A DNA stretch of 64,000 bases, from contig JAPLAW010000056.1 of NCBI GenBank assembly GCA_026393075.1, forward strand, positions 53,973-117,972. The letters run 5' to 3'. Position numbers and translations under genes: made by a program. This document shows positions 10,625 to 20,600 of this stretch, one piece after another. The stretch comes from Actinomycetota bacterium. Its GTDB lineage: Bacteria > Actinomycetota > Actinomycetes > Nanopelagicales > Nanopelagicaceae. Each line of letters starts with the position of its first letter. Within the stretch, counting starts at the first letter, position 1. The notes below the pieces were generated by a model, which had not been told where the DNA came from, did no database searches, and saw only the letters and a program-made list of their open reading frames with translations.

Positions 10625-11679
10625 TGAAAAGCATCTCCGTTTCAGCCGATCGTGAATATGAAGTAGTTATCGATATTGATTGGCAGAAAGCAATCGAGCC
10701 ACACTTAGCTAGCCGCGGCCAAGTTGCGGTTATTGTTTCAGAAACCATGCGCGATCGCATCGTTGGATTACCTGATACCGAAGCCCAAATTCATATCTTT
10801 ACTATCCCGGATTCCGAAGCGGGGAAATCCTTGGCAACCTACCAAAAAGTTCTCGATTGGCTAGGTGCTGCTGGATTCACGCGCAATGACTTAGTAGTTG
10901 CTGTCGGTGGAGGCGCGGTTACTGATCTCTCTGGTTTCGTAGCTAGTTCTTGGTTACGTGGAATCGATTGGGTAGCAGTTCCTACAACACTCGCTGCCAT
11001 GGTTGATGCAGCAGTTGGTGGCAAGACTGGAATTAATAGTGAGTACGGAAAGAATCTAATAGGTTCGTTCTATTCACCGATTGCGGTTCTGATCGATCTC
11101 TCTTGGCTAAACACACTTAGTGATCGTGATTTCGCTGCCGGTTTAGCAGAAGTTTTAAAGAGCGGATTCATTGTCGATGGCCAAATAGTCGAATTGCTAA
11201 CCGGAAAAGAGCTGGCTGAAGTTCGTGCCAATCGGACTCTTACCCTCGAACTGATCGCTCGCACCGTAGCCGTTAAGGCGAAGGTAGTCAGTGGTGATTT
11301 CAAAGAGAGTTTTGATCGTGAGATTCTCAACTATGGACATACTCTGGGTCATGCAATCGAATCGCATTGCAAGTACACGTTACGTCACGGCGAGTGCGTT
11401 TCGATAGGTTTAGTTTTCGCGGCTAATCTAGCTAATCAAGTTGGAATCCTTTCCGATGAGATAACCGAGCTTCATATCAGAACCTTGGAAAAAATTGGCT
11501 TACCCACATCTTATGAAAGCCGCCATTGGCCAGAGTTACGCGCCAACATGGCTATCGATAAGAAATCACGATCAGGTACATTGAGATTCGTGGCCATCAG
11601 CGACATAGGCAAGACGCTACGAATTGAAGCGCCAAGTGAAAGCGACTTACTTGCCGCTTATGAGAGGCTTAGCTCATGA
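10624..11679 (+). CDS. aroB: 3-dehydroquinate synthase
   Basis: A 351-residue NAD- and metal-dependent enzyme converting DAHP to 3-dehydroquinate. The hallmark block VGGGAVTDLSGFVASSWLRG is followed by VPTTLAAMVDAAVGGKTGIN. The metal ligands are in LAEVLKSG, LNYGHTLGHAIE and RHGECVSIG. A frame open from 10597 offers an earlier ATG inside aroK, but the ATG at 10624 shares a base with the aroK stop and gives the usual length, so I start there. Confidence 0.96.
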   Translation: MKSISVSADREYEVVIDIDWQKAIEPHLASRGQVAVIVSETMRDRIVGLPDTEAQIHIFTIPDSEAGKSLATYQKVLDWLGAAGFTRNDLVVAVGGGAVTDLSGFVASSWLRGIDWVAVPTTLAAMVDAAVGGKTGINSEYGKNLIGSFYSPIAVLIDLSWLNTLSDRDFAAGLAEVLKSGFIVDGQIVELLTGKELAEVRANRTLTLELIARTVAVKAKVVSGDFKESFDREILNYGHTLGHAIESHCKYTLRHGECVSIGLVFAANLANQVGILSDEITELHIRTLEKIGLPTSYESRHWPELRANMAIDKKSRSGTLRFVAISDIGKTLRIEAPSESDLLAAYERLSS

Positions 11680-12107
11680 AGATCCTGGTAATTAATGGTC
11701 CCAACTTGGCTCGCTTAGATATCCGCGACTCGAGCATCTATGGCGATTTCAATTATCCGCAACTTAAGTCCTTCATCGAGGAGTCAGCAAAAAGTCATGG
11801 CTTTACGGCAGATGTTCGACAAAGCGATGACGAAGCAACCATCATCTCTTGGTTACACGAAGCTGCAGATAATTCAACGCCAGTAATTATCAACCCAGCC
11901 GCATTTACTCATTACTCGTATGCGATTCGTGATGCTGCCGAACTTGTAAAGTCACCATTAATTGAAGTGCACCTATCGAATCCATTGGCTCGCGAAGAGT
12001 TCCGGCACACTTCAGTTATCTCGGGTGTAGCAAATGGCACTATCGGTGGTTTTGGTCCCAATTCATACGCTTTGGCGGTTTCGGCGCTCAAAGGACTAAC
12101 AAAGTAA
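11676..12107 (+). CDS. aroQ: 3-dehydroquinate dehydratase, type II
   Basis: A 143-residue type II dehydroquinase. INGPNLARLDIRDSSIYG carries the conserved Arg and catalytic Tyr, though the usual NLNLLG has become NLARLD. The catalytic His is in EVHLSNPLAREEFRHTSVIS. The central NPAAFTHYSYAIRDA segment matches the family. It ends the shikimate run. In several actinobacteria pepQ lies between aroQ and efp; here only 121 bases separate them. Confidence 0.94.
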   Translation: MKILVINGPNLARLDIRDSSIYGDFNYPQLKSFIEESAKSHGFTADVRQSDDEATIISWLHEAADNSTPVIINPAAFTHYSYAIRDAAELVKSPLIEVHLSNPLAREEFRHTSVISGVANGTIGGFGPNSYALAVSALKGLTK

Positions 12108-12147
12108 AACTGCGGGTACGGATTTAAGTATTCGCACGGGTATTAGG

Positions 12148-12153
12148 TATCCT
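12148..12153 (+). promoter_or_regulatory. candidate -10 box for efp-nusB
   Basis: TATCCT fits the actinobacterial TAnnnT -10 pattern and lies about 75 bases before the efp start. It would give a leader of roughly 65-70 nt that contains both hairpins described next. No clear -35 is visible at 16-18 bases; TTTAAG sits 19 bases upstream. Confidence 0.4.
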
Positions 12154-12169
12154 AAGCACCTATTCGAGC

Positions 12170-12212
12170 CCACCGAACTGCGGTGGCTATAAGTCTGCGC
12201 TCGTTGTGCAGA
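12170..12212 (+). promoter_or_regulatory. two-hairpin structured leader of efp
   Basis: Two adjacent inverted repeats precede the efp ribosome-binding site. Stem 1 is CCACCG (12170-12175), loop AACTG, CGGTGG (12181-12186). Stem 2 is TCTGCGC (12194-12200), loop TCGTT, GTGCAGA (12206-12212), seven pairs with one G-U. The Shine-Dalgarno AGGGGAG begins just after stem 2. Neither stem is followed by a T-run, so they do not look like terminators. I match no known riboswitch or ribosomal-protein leader. Confidence 0.5.
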
Positions 12213-12228
12213 TAGGGGAGTTTGCAAA

Positions 12229-12789
12229 GTGGCAACCACAAGTGATCTTAAAAATGGCATGTGTCTTGATATTGAAGGTTCACTTTGGACTGTCATCGAA
12301 TTCCAACATGTTAAGCCTGGCAAAGGCCCAGCATTCGTGCGTACCAAAATGCGTCAAGTTTTGACTGGCAAAGTTGTCGAAAGAACTTTAAACGCTGGTG
12401 TGAAGATTGAGATAGCTATTCTAGAAAAGCGCGAAATGCAGTTCCTCTACAAAGAGGGTGAAGGTTTCGTATTCATGGATAACAAGACTTACGATCAGAT
12501 GAATATCTCTGCTGCAACTGTTGGTGACGCAGCTAATTACATGTTGGAAAATACTGAGGCAATCGTCGCGATCCATGAGAACAATCCGCTTTATATTGAG
12601 TTGCCAGCCTCGGTTCAACTAACAGTTACCTACACCGAGCCTGGCCTACAAGGTGATCGGTCTTCAGGCGGTACAAAGCCTGCAACAGTTGAAACCGGAA
12701 TTCAGATTCAGGTGCCACTTTTCATCAAACAAGATGAGAAGATCATGGTTGATACTAGAGATGGATCGTATCAAGGTCGCGCTAACTAG
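12229..12789 (+). CDS. efp: translation elongation factor P
   Basis: A 186-residue EF-P, three beta-barrel domains, relieving ribosome stalling at polyproline stretches. The exposed loop [14 protein letters not shown] carries Lys32, equivalent to the E. coli Lys34 that is modified there; whether it is modified here cannot be told. The start is GTG with SD AGGGGAG 9 bases upstream. nusB overlaps its TAG by one base. This efp-nusB order is standard in actinobacteria, with a structured leader in front. Confidence 0.97.
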   Translation: MATTSDLKNGMCLDIEGSLWTVIEFQHVKPGKGPAFVRTKMRQVLTGKVVERTLNAGVKIEIAILEKREMQFLYKEGEGFVFMDNKTYDQMNISAATVGDAANYMLENTEAIVAIHENNPLYIELPASVQLTVTYTEPGLQGDRSSGGTKPATVETGIQIQVPLFIKQDEKIMVDTRDGSYQGRAN

Positions 12790-13211
12790 TGTCTGCACGT
12801 AGCAAAGCCCGAAAACACAGCTTGGATATTCTGTACGAGGCCGATATCCGAAAGAGTGACTCGTTAGCAATTATTGAAATACGTCTCAACATCAGCGATG
12901 ATGCAGATTTGCCACCAGTTCGTGATTACACCAAAGAGTTAGTTACCGGCGTCACCGAACATAAACGTAAAATTGATGAGCTGATCGCAACTTACATTCA
13001 AGGCTGGGATTTAGATCGACTGGCCGCGGTAGATAGAAATATCCTGCGGATTGCAATCTTTGAAATCCTTTGGGCTAGCGAAATTCCTGATGCGGTCGCG
13101 ATTGATGAAGCTTTGATTCTTGCGAAGGATCTCTCAACCGAGGAATCGGCGGGCTATATTCACGGGGTTTTAGCAAAAATTACTTCGATTAAGAGTGATT
13201 TATCTCTGTAA
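12789..13211 (+). CDS. nusB: transcription antitermination factor NusB
   Basis: A 140-residue all-helical RNA-binding protein that acts with NusE (S10) at rRNA boxA sites. The N-terminal ARSKARKHSLDILYEADIR and the central LDRLAAVDRNILRIAIFEI are diagnostic, with IDEALILAKDLSTEESAGY before the C-terminus. Translation starts at GTG, sharing its G with the efp TAG. Its 3' end overlaps the convergent bldD-like gene by 23 bases. Confidence 0.95.
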   Translation: MSARSKARKHSLDILYEADIRKSDSLAIIEIRLNISDDADLPPVRDYTKELVTGVTEHKRKIDELIATYIQGWDLDRLAAVDRNILRIAIFEILWASEIPDAVAIDEALILAKDLSTEESAGYIHGVLAKITSIKSDLSL

Positions 13212-13701
13212 GTAGATAGTTTTCGACAGTCAACCATTGCAGTAAATCAGCTTGCTCAATTCCCATGGCAAAACTCAAATTAAGTAAATCAGAATCACGA
13301 ATCGATAAGACTTCGCCATTCCAGTCACTGCGTTTTTTGACGATTCCGGCGCAATAACTAACGACTAAAGCCAGTCTTGCTGGATTGGTAAAACTAGGAC
13401 GGCTGATTGCTCGTAAATCGAGAGTAAGTACCAGGCCGGATCCCTGCCGAGTTGGCGACTGACCGAGCAAGTAGTCGACATCAACTCCCAGAATTCTGGC
13501 TATCTCACCAAGCCTGGAAATGGGCATGTTTCGCGATCCGCGTTCATAGGAGCCGATTACCACCGCCTTAATTTTTCCGATTTCAGCCATCTCGGCGATG
13601 GTCCAACCGCGTTTCTTGCGGGCAGCGCGCATGCGGCGACCGATCTCGATATTGCTGGGGAATGGGCGGGTAAAAGCATCTGACGGCGTATTTGTATTCA
13701 T
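13189..13701 (-). CDS. bldD: BldD-like transcription regulator with c-di-GMP signature
   Basis: A 170-residue protein with an N-terminal XRE-type helix-turn-helix (about residues 17-80: IGRRMRAARKKRGWTIAEMA, then KAVVIGSYERGSRNMPISRL) and a C-terminal domain containing RSD-(8 residues)-RDSD at residues 124-138. That is an exact RxD-X8-RxxD, the motif by which Streptomyces BldD binds tetrameric c-di-GMP. Length (BldD is 167 aa) and location between nusB and pyrR match Streptomyces. I start at ATG 13701, with a TAACTT box seven bases upstream, rather than a longer frame from 13785. Ligand binding and targets are inferred. Confidence 0.88.
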   Translation of the reverse strand: MNTNTPSDAFTRPFPSNIEIGRRMRAARKKRGWTIAEMAEIGKIKAVVIGSYERGSRNMPISRLGEIARILGVDVDYLLGQSPTRQGSGLVLTLDLRAISRPSFTNPARLALVVSYCAGIVKKRSDWNGEVLSIRDSDLLNLSFAMGIEQADLLQWLTVENYLLTEINHS

Positions 13702-13708
13702 GAGTACA

Positions 13709-13714
13709 AAGTTA
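13709..13714 (-). promoter_or_regulatory. -10 box of leaderless bldD-like gene
   Basis: On the minus strand TAACTT is followed by seven bases and the ATG at 13701. The spacing implies that transcription begins at or next to the start codon. It supports the chosen start over the longer open frame. Confidence 0.5.
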
Positions 13715-13769
13715 GCCCGAACAGAAATCCAGTGACTTAGCCCATCCACAGGTTTGGTGCTCCTACTGC

Positions 13770-13775
13770 TATTCT
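13770..13775 (+). promoter_or_regulatory. candidate -10 box for the pyr operon
   Basis: TATTCT matches TAnnnT and lies about 20 bases before the PyrR-binding hairpin, so a transcript started near 13782 would include the whole hairpin. No good -35 sequence is seen, hence moderate to low confidence. Confidence 0.35.
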
Positions 13776-13793
13776 TGCGCCGCATCCTTTAAG

Positions 13794-13820
13794 ACCCATC
13801 CTGCGAGGTGGGGAAGGAGA
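13794..13820 (+). promoter_or_regulatory. PyrR-binding RNA hairpin abutting the pyrR ribosome-binding site
   Basis: The RNA folds as CCCA (13795-13798), bulged U (13799), CC, loop UGCGA (13802-13806), GG, UGGG (13809-13812). This reproduces the PyrR binding-loop consensus ARUCCNGNGAGGYU: bulged U, CC/GG upper stem and NGNGA loop. The only two deviations from the consensus (A to C, U to G) pair with each other. The Shine-Dalgarno AAGGAGA starts two bases after the stem. UMP-bound PyrR stabilising this hairpin would hinder ribosome access, as proposed for mycobacterial pyrR. No terminator follows, so translational control is favoured. Confidence 0.78.
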
Positions 13821-13825
13821 TTTAT

Positions 13826-14362
13826 ATGAAAACAGTTCTGCCTGCGCCCGATATGTCGCGCGCAATAGTCCGCATAGCTCATGAAATTCTGGAGCGCTAT
13901 GACGGTGCTGACTCAATCACTCTCTTAGGAATTCCTACTCGCGGGGCTCATCTTGCGACCCGTATTGCAGCCGCCATAAATGCAATTGAAGGCGGTCAAG
14001 TCGCGGTGGGAACTTTGGACACGACCATGCATCGCGATGATCTGCGAACTCGTTCTCCTAAAGCTCTATTGCCAACTCTAATTCCACCAGCAGGGGTTGA
14101 AGGTCGACACGTTGTGCTGGTCGATGATGTTCTCTTCTCTGGTCGAACTATTCGCGCAGCCCTTGATGCACTCGGTGAAATCGGTCGCCCAACCAGTGTC
14201 TCACTGGCAGTCCTAGTAGATCGTGGTCATCGCGAGCTACCAATCAAAGCGGACTTCGTCGGCAAGAACATTCCAACTTCGCGCACTGAAATTATCAAAG
14301 TTAATTTGGTTGAAGTTGATGGAACCGATGAAGTAACTATCGCCGAAGGGGGATCCAAGTGA
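13826..14362 (+). CDS. pyrR: PyrR bifunctional regulator / uracil phosphoribosyltransferase
   Basis: A 178-residue PRTase-fold protein that senses UMP/UTP and PRPP and binds pyr mRNA leaders. The PRPP loop [18 protein letters not shown] is near residue 97; [16 protein letters not shown] and [13 protein letters not shown], both characteristic of PyrR, are upstream of it. An in-frame GTG at 13808 lies inside the RNA hairpin; the ATG at 13826 sits six bases after AAGGAGA and is preferred. It leads the eight-gene pyrimidine operon and overlaps pyrB by four bases. Confidence 0.95.
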   Translation: MKTVLPAPDMSRAIVRIAHEILERYDGADSITLLGIPTRGAHLATRIAAAINAIEGGQVAVGTLDTTMHRDDLRTRSPKALLPTLIPPAGVEGRHVVLVDDVLFSGRTIRAALDALGEIGRPTSVSLAVLVDRGHRELPIKADFVGKNIPTSRTEIIKVNLVEVDGTDEVTIAEGGSK

Positions 14363-15306
14363 AACATTTACTTAGCATCAACGATCTCTCGCGTGACGAA
14401 GCAATATTGATTCTTGATACTGCTGCCGAACTAGCGCGCATCTCAGATGGACCGATGAAGAAGCTACCAACTCTTCGTGGTCGTACCATCGTTAACTTAT
14501 TTGCTGAAGACTCAACTCGCACAAGAATCTCTTTCGAAGCTGCAGCAAAAAGACTTTCGGCCGATGTAATTAATTTCTCGGCAAAAGGATCAAGCCTGAG
14601 CAAAGGTGAATCGCTGAAAGATACTGCGCAAACCTTGCAAGCGATGGGTGCTGATGCAGTAGTGATTCGCCATCCAGCTTCTGGCGCACCGTTCCGATTA
14701 GCAGATAATCAATGGATGAGTGGTGCGGTAATTAATGCCGGCGACGGAACTCATGAACATCCGAGCCAAGCTTTACTTGATGCCTACACGATGCGAAAAC
14801 ATCTCGGTAAAGGCGCTAAAGATTTAGCTGGCCTACGGGTGGCAATAGTTGGTGACATTCTTCATTCTCGGGTAGCGCGTTCGAATGTTTTATTGTTAAC
14901 GAAACTAGGTGCTCACGTAACGCTAGTTGCGCCACCGACTTTGTTGCCATTCGGAGTCGATAGTTGGCCAGTCACAGTCTCGTACGATTTAGATTTGGTA
15001 ATTCCACAAGTCGACGCGATCATGATGTTGCGAATTCAACAAGAGCGAATGCACGAAATTTTCTTCCCTAGCGCTCGCGAGTATTCAAGGTATTTTGGTC
15101 TCAATCGTGATCGCGTTAATGCGCTGAATCCAAACGCCATCATCATGCATCCAGGTCCAATGAACCGCGGCCTCGAGATCACCGCTGATGCTGCCGATAG
15201 CGCTCGCTCGGTAATCGTCGAGCAAGTAAGCAACGGCGTTAGCGTGCGAATGGCGATTCTTTATCTATTACTAGGCGGGGCTCCAATCGAAGGCGGTATC
15301 AACTGA
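14359..15306 (+). CDS. pyrB: aspartate carbamoyltransferase catalytic subunit
   Basis: A 315-residue enzyme condensing carbamoyl phosphate with aspartate. The carbamoyl-phosphate motif [17 protein letters not shown] is near residue 52, with the mobile-loop [16 protein letters not shown] and the aspartate-site [12 protein letters not shown] near residue 264. No regulatory pyrI gene is present, so a PyrB trimer, alone or with dihydroorotase, is likely. It starts at GTG 14359, overlapping pyrR by four bases, and shares one base with pyrC. Confidence 0.97.
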   Translation: MKHLLSINDLSRDEAILILDTAAELARISDGPMKKLPTLRGRTIVNLFAEDSTRTRISFEAAAKRLSADVINFSAKGSSLSKGESLKDTAQTLQAMGADAVVIRHPASGAPFRLADNQWMSGAVINAGDGTHEHPSQALLDAYTMRKHLGKGAKDLAGLRVAIVGDILHSRVARSNVLLLTKLGAHVTLVAPPTLLPFGVDSWPVTVSYDLDLVIPQVDAIMMLRIQQERMHEIFFPSAREYSRYFGLNRDRVNALNPNAIIMHPGPMNRGLEITADAADSARSVIVEQVSNGVSVRMAILYLLLGGAPIEGGIN

Positions 15307-16571
15307 TGAGTTATTTGTTAAAGAATGCAACGATGCCAAACGGCAGCAAAGCCGACCTAGCTATTCACGATTCTCACTTTGTGCCTGAAAGTTCACTACC
15401 AAAAGATCATCAAGTCATTGATTTAGCGGGCAAGCAAGTACTTCCGGGTTTAGTTGATTTACACACTCATCTACGCGAACCTGGCTTTGAAGAATCTGAA
15501 ACTGTTGCTACTGGTTCGCTCTCAGCAGTGCGCGGTGGCTTTACCGCGATTAGCGCGATGGCAAATACCGCACCTGTGGCTGATACTGCCGGCGTAGTTG
15601 AGCAGGTATATCGACTTGGTCAAGCAGCTGGACTATGTGACGTATTCCCGATCGGTGCGGTTACGCAAGGTCTTAATGGTCAGACGCTTTCCGAAATCGG
15701 CGCAATGGCAGATTCAGCCGCTCGAGTGAGAGTTTTCAGTGATGACGGTAAATGTGTTTTCGATCCACTAATTATGCGACGTGCCTTGGAATATGTGAAA
15801 AAGTTTGATGGTGTTATTGCTCAGCATGCCCAAGAACCGACGCTTACTCAAGATGCGCAAATGAATGAAGGCGAAATATCAGCGCAATTAGGTCTGAAAG
15901 GATGGCCAGCGGTTGCTGAAGAAGCGATCATTGCTCGCGATGTATTGCTGGCAGAACACACCAAGTCACGTCTACATATTTGCCATCTAACTACCGCCGG
16001 CGGCGTGGAGATTATTCGTTGGGCTAAAGCACGAGGTATCCAAGTAACAGCCGAAGTAACTCCGCATCACTTGTTACTAACTGATGACTACGCTAAAAAT
16101 TATGATCCGATCTTCAAAGTTAATCCGCCATTGCGATTAGAGAGTGATGTGTTAGCGCTGCGGGCTGGTTTAGCAGATGGCACCATCGATATTGTCGCGA
16201 CTGATCACGCACCCCACAGTTCCGAAAGCAAGGATTGTGAATGGTCGGTTGCTAGTTTTGGAATGGTTGGGTTAGAAACGGCACTCTCGATTGTGATCAA
16301 AACAATGGTTGAAACAGGGGCCATGACTTATGCAGATGTGGCAGATCGTCTTTCGATCGCACCTGCGCGCATTGCTCGCTACGAAAATCATGGTCAACCG
16401 TTAGAGATCGGAAACGTTGCCAATCTCACCGTGGTAGATACGGCTTCTAACTGGATCGTTGACCGCGACCTAATGTCTACTAGATCTAAGAACACGCCGT
16501 TTCATGGATTTGAATTGCCTGGCGTCGTAACGCATACCTTCTTTAACGGAAAGCTGGTCTTTGGTGAGTAA
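15306..16571 (+). CDS. pyrC: dihydroorotase, class I
   Basis: A 421-residue zinc amidohydrolase forming dihydroorotate. The first metal motif DLHTHLREPGFEESE is near residue 52; further ligands are in RLHICHLTTAGGVE, TAEVTPHHLLLTDD and VATDHAPHSSE. The central SDDGKCVFD carries another conserved Asp. The form matches the class I enzymes of actinobacteria rather than the short E. coli type. It starts on the last base of the pyrB stop codon (TGATG) and overlaps carA. Confidence 0.96.
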   Translation: MSYLLKNATMPNGSKADLAIHDSHFVPESSLPKDHQVIDLAGKQVLPGLVDLHTHLREPGFEESETVATGSLSAVRGGFTAISAMANTAPVADTAGVVEQVYRLGQAAGLCDVFPIGAVTQGLNGQTLSEIGAMADSAARVRVFSDDGKCVFDPLIMRRALEYVKKFDGVIAQHAQEPTLTQDAQMNEGEISAQLGLKGWPAVAEEAIIARDVLLAEHTKSRLHICHLTTAGGVEIIRWAKARGIQVTAEVTPHHLLLTDDYAKNYDPIFKVNPPLRLESDVLALRAGLADGTIDIVATDHAPHSSESKDCEWSVASFGMVGLETALSIVIKTMVETGAMTYADVADRLSIAPARIARYENHGQPLEIGNVANLTVVDTASNWIVDRDLMSTRSKNTPFHGFELPGVVTHTFFNGKLVFGE

Positions 16572-17691
16572 GGCGTTACTTGTTCTAGAAGACGGTCGCA
16601 TCTTCACTGGTAATTCCTGGTCGGTGACCGGAATTACTTTTGGTGAAGCTGTTTTCTCAACTGGCATGACCGGATATCAGGAAACGCTGACTGATCCGAG
16701 TTACCACAAGCAAGTGGTGATCATGACCGCGCCCCATATTGGCAACACGGGTATGAACTCACCTGATGAAGAATCTAACAAGATCTGGGTTAGCGGTTTT
16801 GTGGTTCGTAATCCTTCCTCGGTAGTCAGTAACTGGCGCAGTGAACGTTCGCTCGAAGATGATTTGATCGCCCAAAATGTGATTGGTATTAGTGGAGTAG
16901 ATACCAGAGCGCTTACTCGGCACCTGCGTGATCGCGGCGCTATGAAAGTGGGGATTTTTTCGGGTACTGAACTTTCCATTGAGGAAATGGTTACCCAGGT
17001 TAGATCAAGTGGTGCGATGGCAGGAGCGTATTTAGCTCAAGATGTTTCTACCGATAAGCCATATGTAGTTCCAGCTCTCGGTGAAAAGAAGTTCATAGTT
17101 GCAGCACTTGATTTAGGAATTAAAGCAGCCACACCACGTTCGATGGCTGCTCGTGGAATCGAAGTTCACGTGTTGCCGGCCAAAACTAGTTTTGCTGAAA
17201 TTCAAGCCTTAAATCCAGACGGAGTATTTATCTCTAATGGTCCTGGTGACCCATCGACTATGAATGAGACTGTCGAATTGGTTCGCGAAGTTTTGTCAGC
17301 GAAGATTCCAATCTTTGGTATCTGTTTTGGCCACCAAATCTTGGGTCGCGCTCTCGGTTTTGAATCCTACAAACTGCAGTTTGGGCACCGCGGAATTAAT
17401 CAGCCGGTGATCGATAAAGTTACCGAGAAAGTTGAAATCACCGCACACAATCACGGCTTTGCAATCAAGGCCCCAACCACGGGTACTTTCACAACTGTCT
17501 TCGGACCTGGTCATGTTACCCATGTTAATTTGAACGACGATGTGGTCGAAGGTTTAGCTCTTCTAGAACAACCAGCCTTTAGCGTGCAGTACCACCCAGA
17601 AGCGGCTGCTGGACCTCACGATGCAAATTATTTATTCGATCGTTTCGTTGAATTAATGGCTGCCAATCCAGTTGGAGAAGTAAATGCCTAG
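16564..17691 (+). CDS. carA: carbamoyl-phosphate synthase small subunit
   Basis: A 375-residue class I glutamine amidotransferase supplying ammonia to CarB. The N-terminal CPSase domain has [15 protein letters not shown]. The amidotransferase domain has the nucleophile Cys in [15 protein letters not shown] and the His/Glu pair in [13 protein letters not shown] start at GTG 16564, which overlaps the pyrC TAA; a TTG one codon earlier is also possible. It overlaps carB by eight bases (ATGCCTAG). Confidence 0.96.
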   Translation: MSKALLVLEDGRIFTGNSWSVTGITFGEAVFSTGMTGYQETLTDPSYHKQVVIMTAPHIGNTGMNSPDEESNKIWVSGFVVRNPSSVVSNWRSERSLEDDLIAQNVIGISGVDTRALTRHLRDRGAMKVGIFSGTELSIEEMVTQVRSSGAMAGAYLAQDVSTDKPYVVPALGEKKFIVAALDLGIKAATPRSMAARGIEVHVLPAKTSFAEIQALNPDGVFISNGPGDPSTMNETVELVREVLSAKIPIFGICFGHQILGRALGFESYKLQFGHRGINQPVIDKVTEKVEITAHNHGFAIKAPTTGTFTTVFGPGHVTHVNLNDDVVEGLALLEQPAFSVQYHPEAAAGPHDANYLFDRFVELMAANPVGEVNA

Positions 17692-20600
17692 AGATAATTC
17701 CATTAAAAGCGTCCTCGTAATAGGCAGTGGCCCGATCGTTATTGGGCAGGCTTGTGAGTTCGACTATTCGGGTACTCAAGCTTGTCGAGTACTACGTGCC
17801 GAAGGTATTCGAGTCATCTTGGTTAATTCGAATCCGGCAACAATCATGACGGACCCAGAGTTCGCTGATGCTACTTATATTGAACCGATTACCGCCGAAT
17901 ACATCGAAAAAATTATTGAGATCGAACGACCAGATGCGATTCTGGCAACTCTAGGTGGACAAACTGCGCTAAATGCCGCAATAGCGTTGAATGAGAGAGG
18001 CACGTTAGCCAAGTTCAATGTGAGGTTGATCGGTGCAGATATTCCGGCAATTAATCGCGGCGAGAATCGTGAACTCTTTAGAGCAATCGTTGAGAAAGTC
18101 GGGGGAGAGTCATCTAAATCGATCATCTGCCACACTATTGATGAAGTTTTGGCTGCGGCCGTCGTTTTGAATTATCCGGTCGTAGTTCGTCCGTCTTTCA
18201 CAATGGGCGGTCTAGGTTCAGGTATTGCCTTTGATGAGCCCTCGTTGCGCCAAATCGCCGGAGCAGGTTTAACCCATAGCCCAACGACTGAAGTATTGAT
18301 CGAAGAATCGATCATTGGTTGGAAAGAGTACGAACTCGAAGTAATGCGGGATCATAAAGATAACGTGGTAATCGTTTGCACGATTGAGAACGTAGATCCT
18401 ATGGGAGTTCATACCGGAGATTCGATCACAGTTGCTCCAGCTATGACGTTAACTGATGTCGAATACCAGCGTCTGCGTAATCTTTCAATCGATATCATCC
18501 GAGAAGTTGGTGTCGCTACCGGTGGCTGCAACATCCAGTTTGCAGTTAACCCAGTCGATGGTCGAATAATTGTTATTGAGATGAATCCACGAGTGTCACG
18601 CTCAAGTGCACTTGCATCAAAGGCAACTGGATTCCCAATTGCAAAGATTGCTACCAAATTAGCAATCGGCTACTCGTTAGATGAGATTCAAAATGATATT
18701 ACTAAAGTAACACCAGCTTCCTTTGAGCCAACGCTCGACTACGTGGTTGTTAAAGCACCACGATTCGCCTTCGAGAAGTTCGCCGATGCTGATCCTCGCT
18801 TAACGACCACCATGAAGTCAGTCGGTGAGGCAATGGCTATTGGTCGTTCCTTCGCCGAGGCACTGCAGAAAGCGTTACGTTCATTGGAACGCAAAGAAGC
18901 GCCTTTCTCTTGGCCCGCACCCGCTAGCTCGGGTGAAATTGCGGCCTTGCTTAAATCAATTGAAATACCAACTGAGTATCGTTTGCAACAAGTTCAACGT
19001 GCACTTTGGTGGGGCGTTTCGATTGCAGAAGTTTTTGATGCATGCAAGATTGATCCTTGGTTCCTAAATCAGATCGTAGAGTTAAACGAAGCCGCCAAAA
19101 TTATCGCTTTGCCTGGTGAATTAACGGACGAGATTTTGCACAACGCTAAGCAACTTGGCTTTTCAGATAAGCAGATTGGCGAATTGCGGGGAATTAGCGA
19201 ATCAGACGTTCGTGCAGCACGCGCAAACTTGGATGTTCATGCGGTTTATAAGACCGTTGATACTTGCGCCGCGGAATTCGAAGCGTTCACGCCCTACCAT
19301 TATTCGAGTTATGAACAAGAGACTGAGGTTAAGTCACGTACTAAGCCAGCAGTAATCATTTTGGGTTCTGGGCCAAATCGCATCGGACAAGGTATTGAAT
19401 TCGATTATTCCTGTGTGCACGCTTCGTTCACATTGCGAGATTCTGATTTTGAAACGGTAATGATTAATTGCAATCCCGAAACAGTTTCGACCGATTACGA
19501 CACTAGTGATCGACTCTATTTCGAGCCGTTGACGTTAGAAGATGTGTTGGAAGTGGTTCGCGCTGAAGAATTGGCAGGGCCAGTGTTAGGAGTTATCACT
19601 CAACTAGGCGGGCAAACTCCGCTCGGTTTAGCAGCTGGTTTGAAGGCCGCCGGCGTAAATATCTTGGGCACTTCACCAGAAGCAATTAATTTGGCCGAAG
19701 ATCGTGGTGAATTCGGCGAAGTCTTGGCACAACAAGAGTTAGTGGCACCAAAGTTTGGAATGGCTGCTTCGCAAATGGAAGCACTCAAGATCGCCCATGA
19801 AATTGGATATCCAGTACTTGTGCGACCAAGTTTCGTACTTGGCGGAAGGGGCATGGAAATTGTTTATGACGATGAATCGCTCTCTGGTTTTATTGCGCGC
19901 GCAACAGATATCACACCTGATCGGCCCGTTCTGGTAGATCGGTTCTTAGATAGCGCCATTGAAATTGATGTTGACGCATTGTTCGATGGTAGTGAGCTTT
20001 TCCTAGGTGGCGTTATGGAGCACATCGAAGAAGCTGGAATCCATTCGGGGGATAGCGCTTGTGTGCTTCCAGCGATGACACTTACACCTGAGATGGCTGA
20101 CGAGATTGCAGTTGCAACCGAGAAGATTGCTCGTGGGGTTGGAGTGCTAGGTTTGATAAACATCCAGTTCGCAATCGCTGAGAAACAACTTTATGTTTTG
20201 GAAGCTAACCCACGTGCATCGCGAACTGTGCCATTCGTAAGCAAAGCTACTGGTGTACCGCTGGCTAAAGCTGCAGCACGCATTTCAGTAGGTGCCACCA
20301 TTGCACAGCTTCGCAGCGAAGGCATGTTGCCGGCAGGAAACGGTAAAGCGAAAGGCATTTCAGTTAAAGAAGCCGTGCTGCCTTGGAATAGATTCCGCCG
20401 CGTCGATGGTCGTGGTGTTGATTCAGTACTAGGACCAGAGATGCGTTCAACCGGTGAAGTAATGGGGATCGCGGCTACTTTTGGTGAGAGCTATGCCAAA
20501 AGTCAGATTTCTTCGTTTGGACCACTGCCAAAAGCTGGAAAAGTATTTGTTTCACTGGCTGATAAAGATAAGAGTCACGGCATTGCGCCTGCTAAGTCAC

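Noticed and set aside
13194-13212. nusB as truncated by the antisense bldD-like gene
   Set aside because: NusB has its normal length and C-terminal residues; the overlap affects only the last few codons of each gene.
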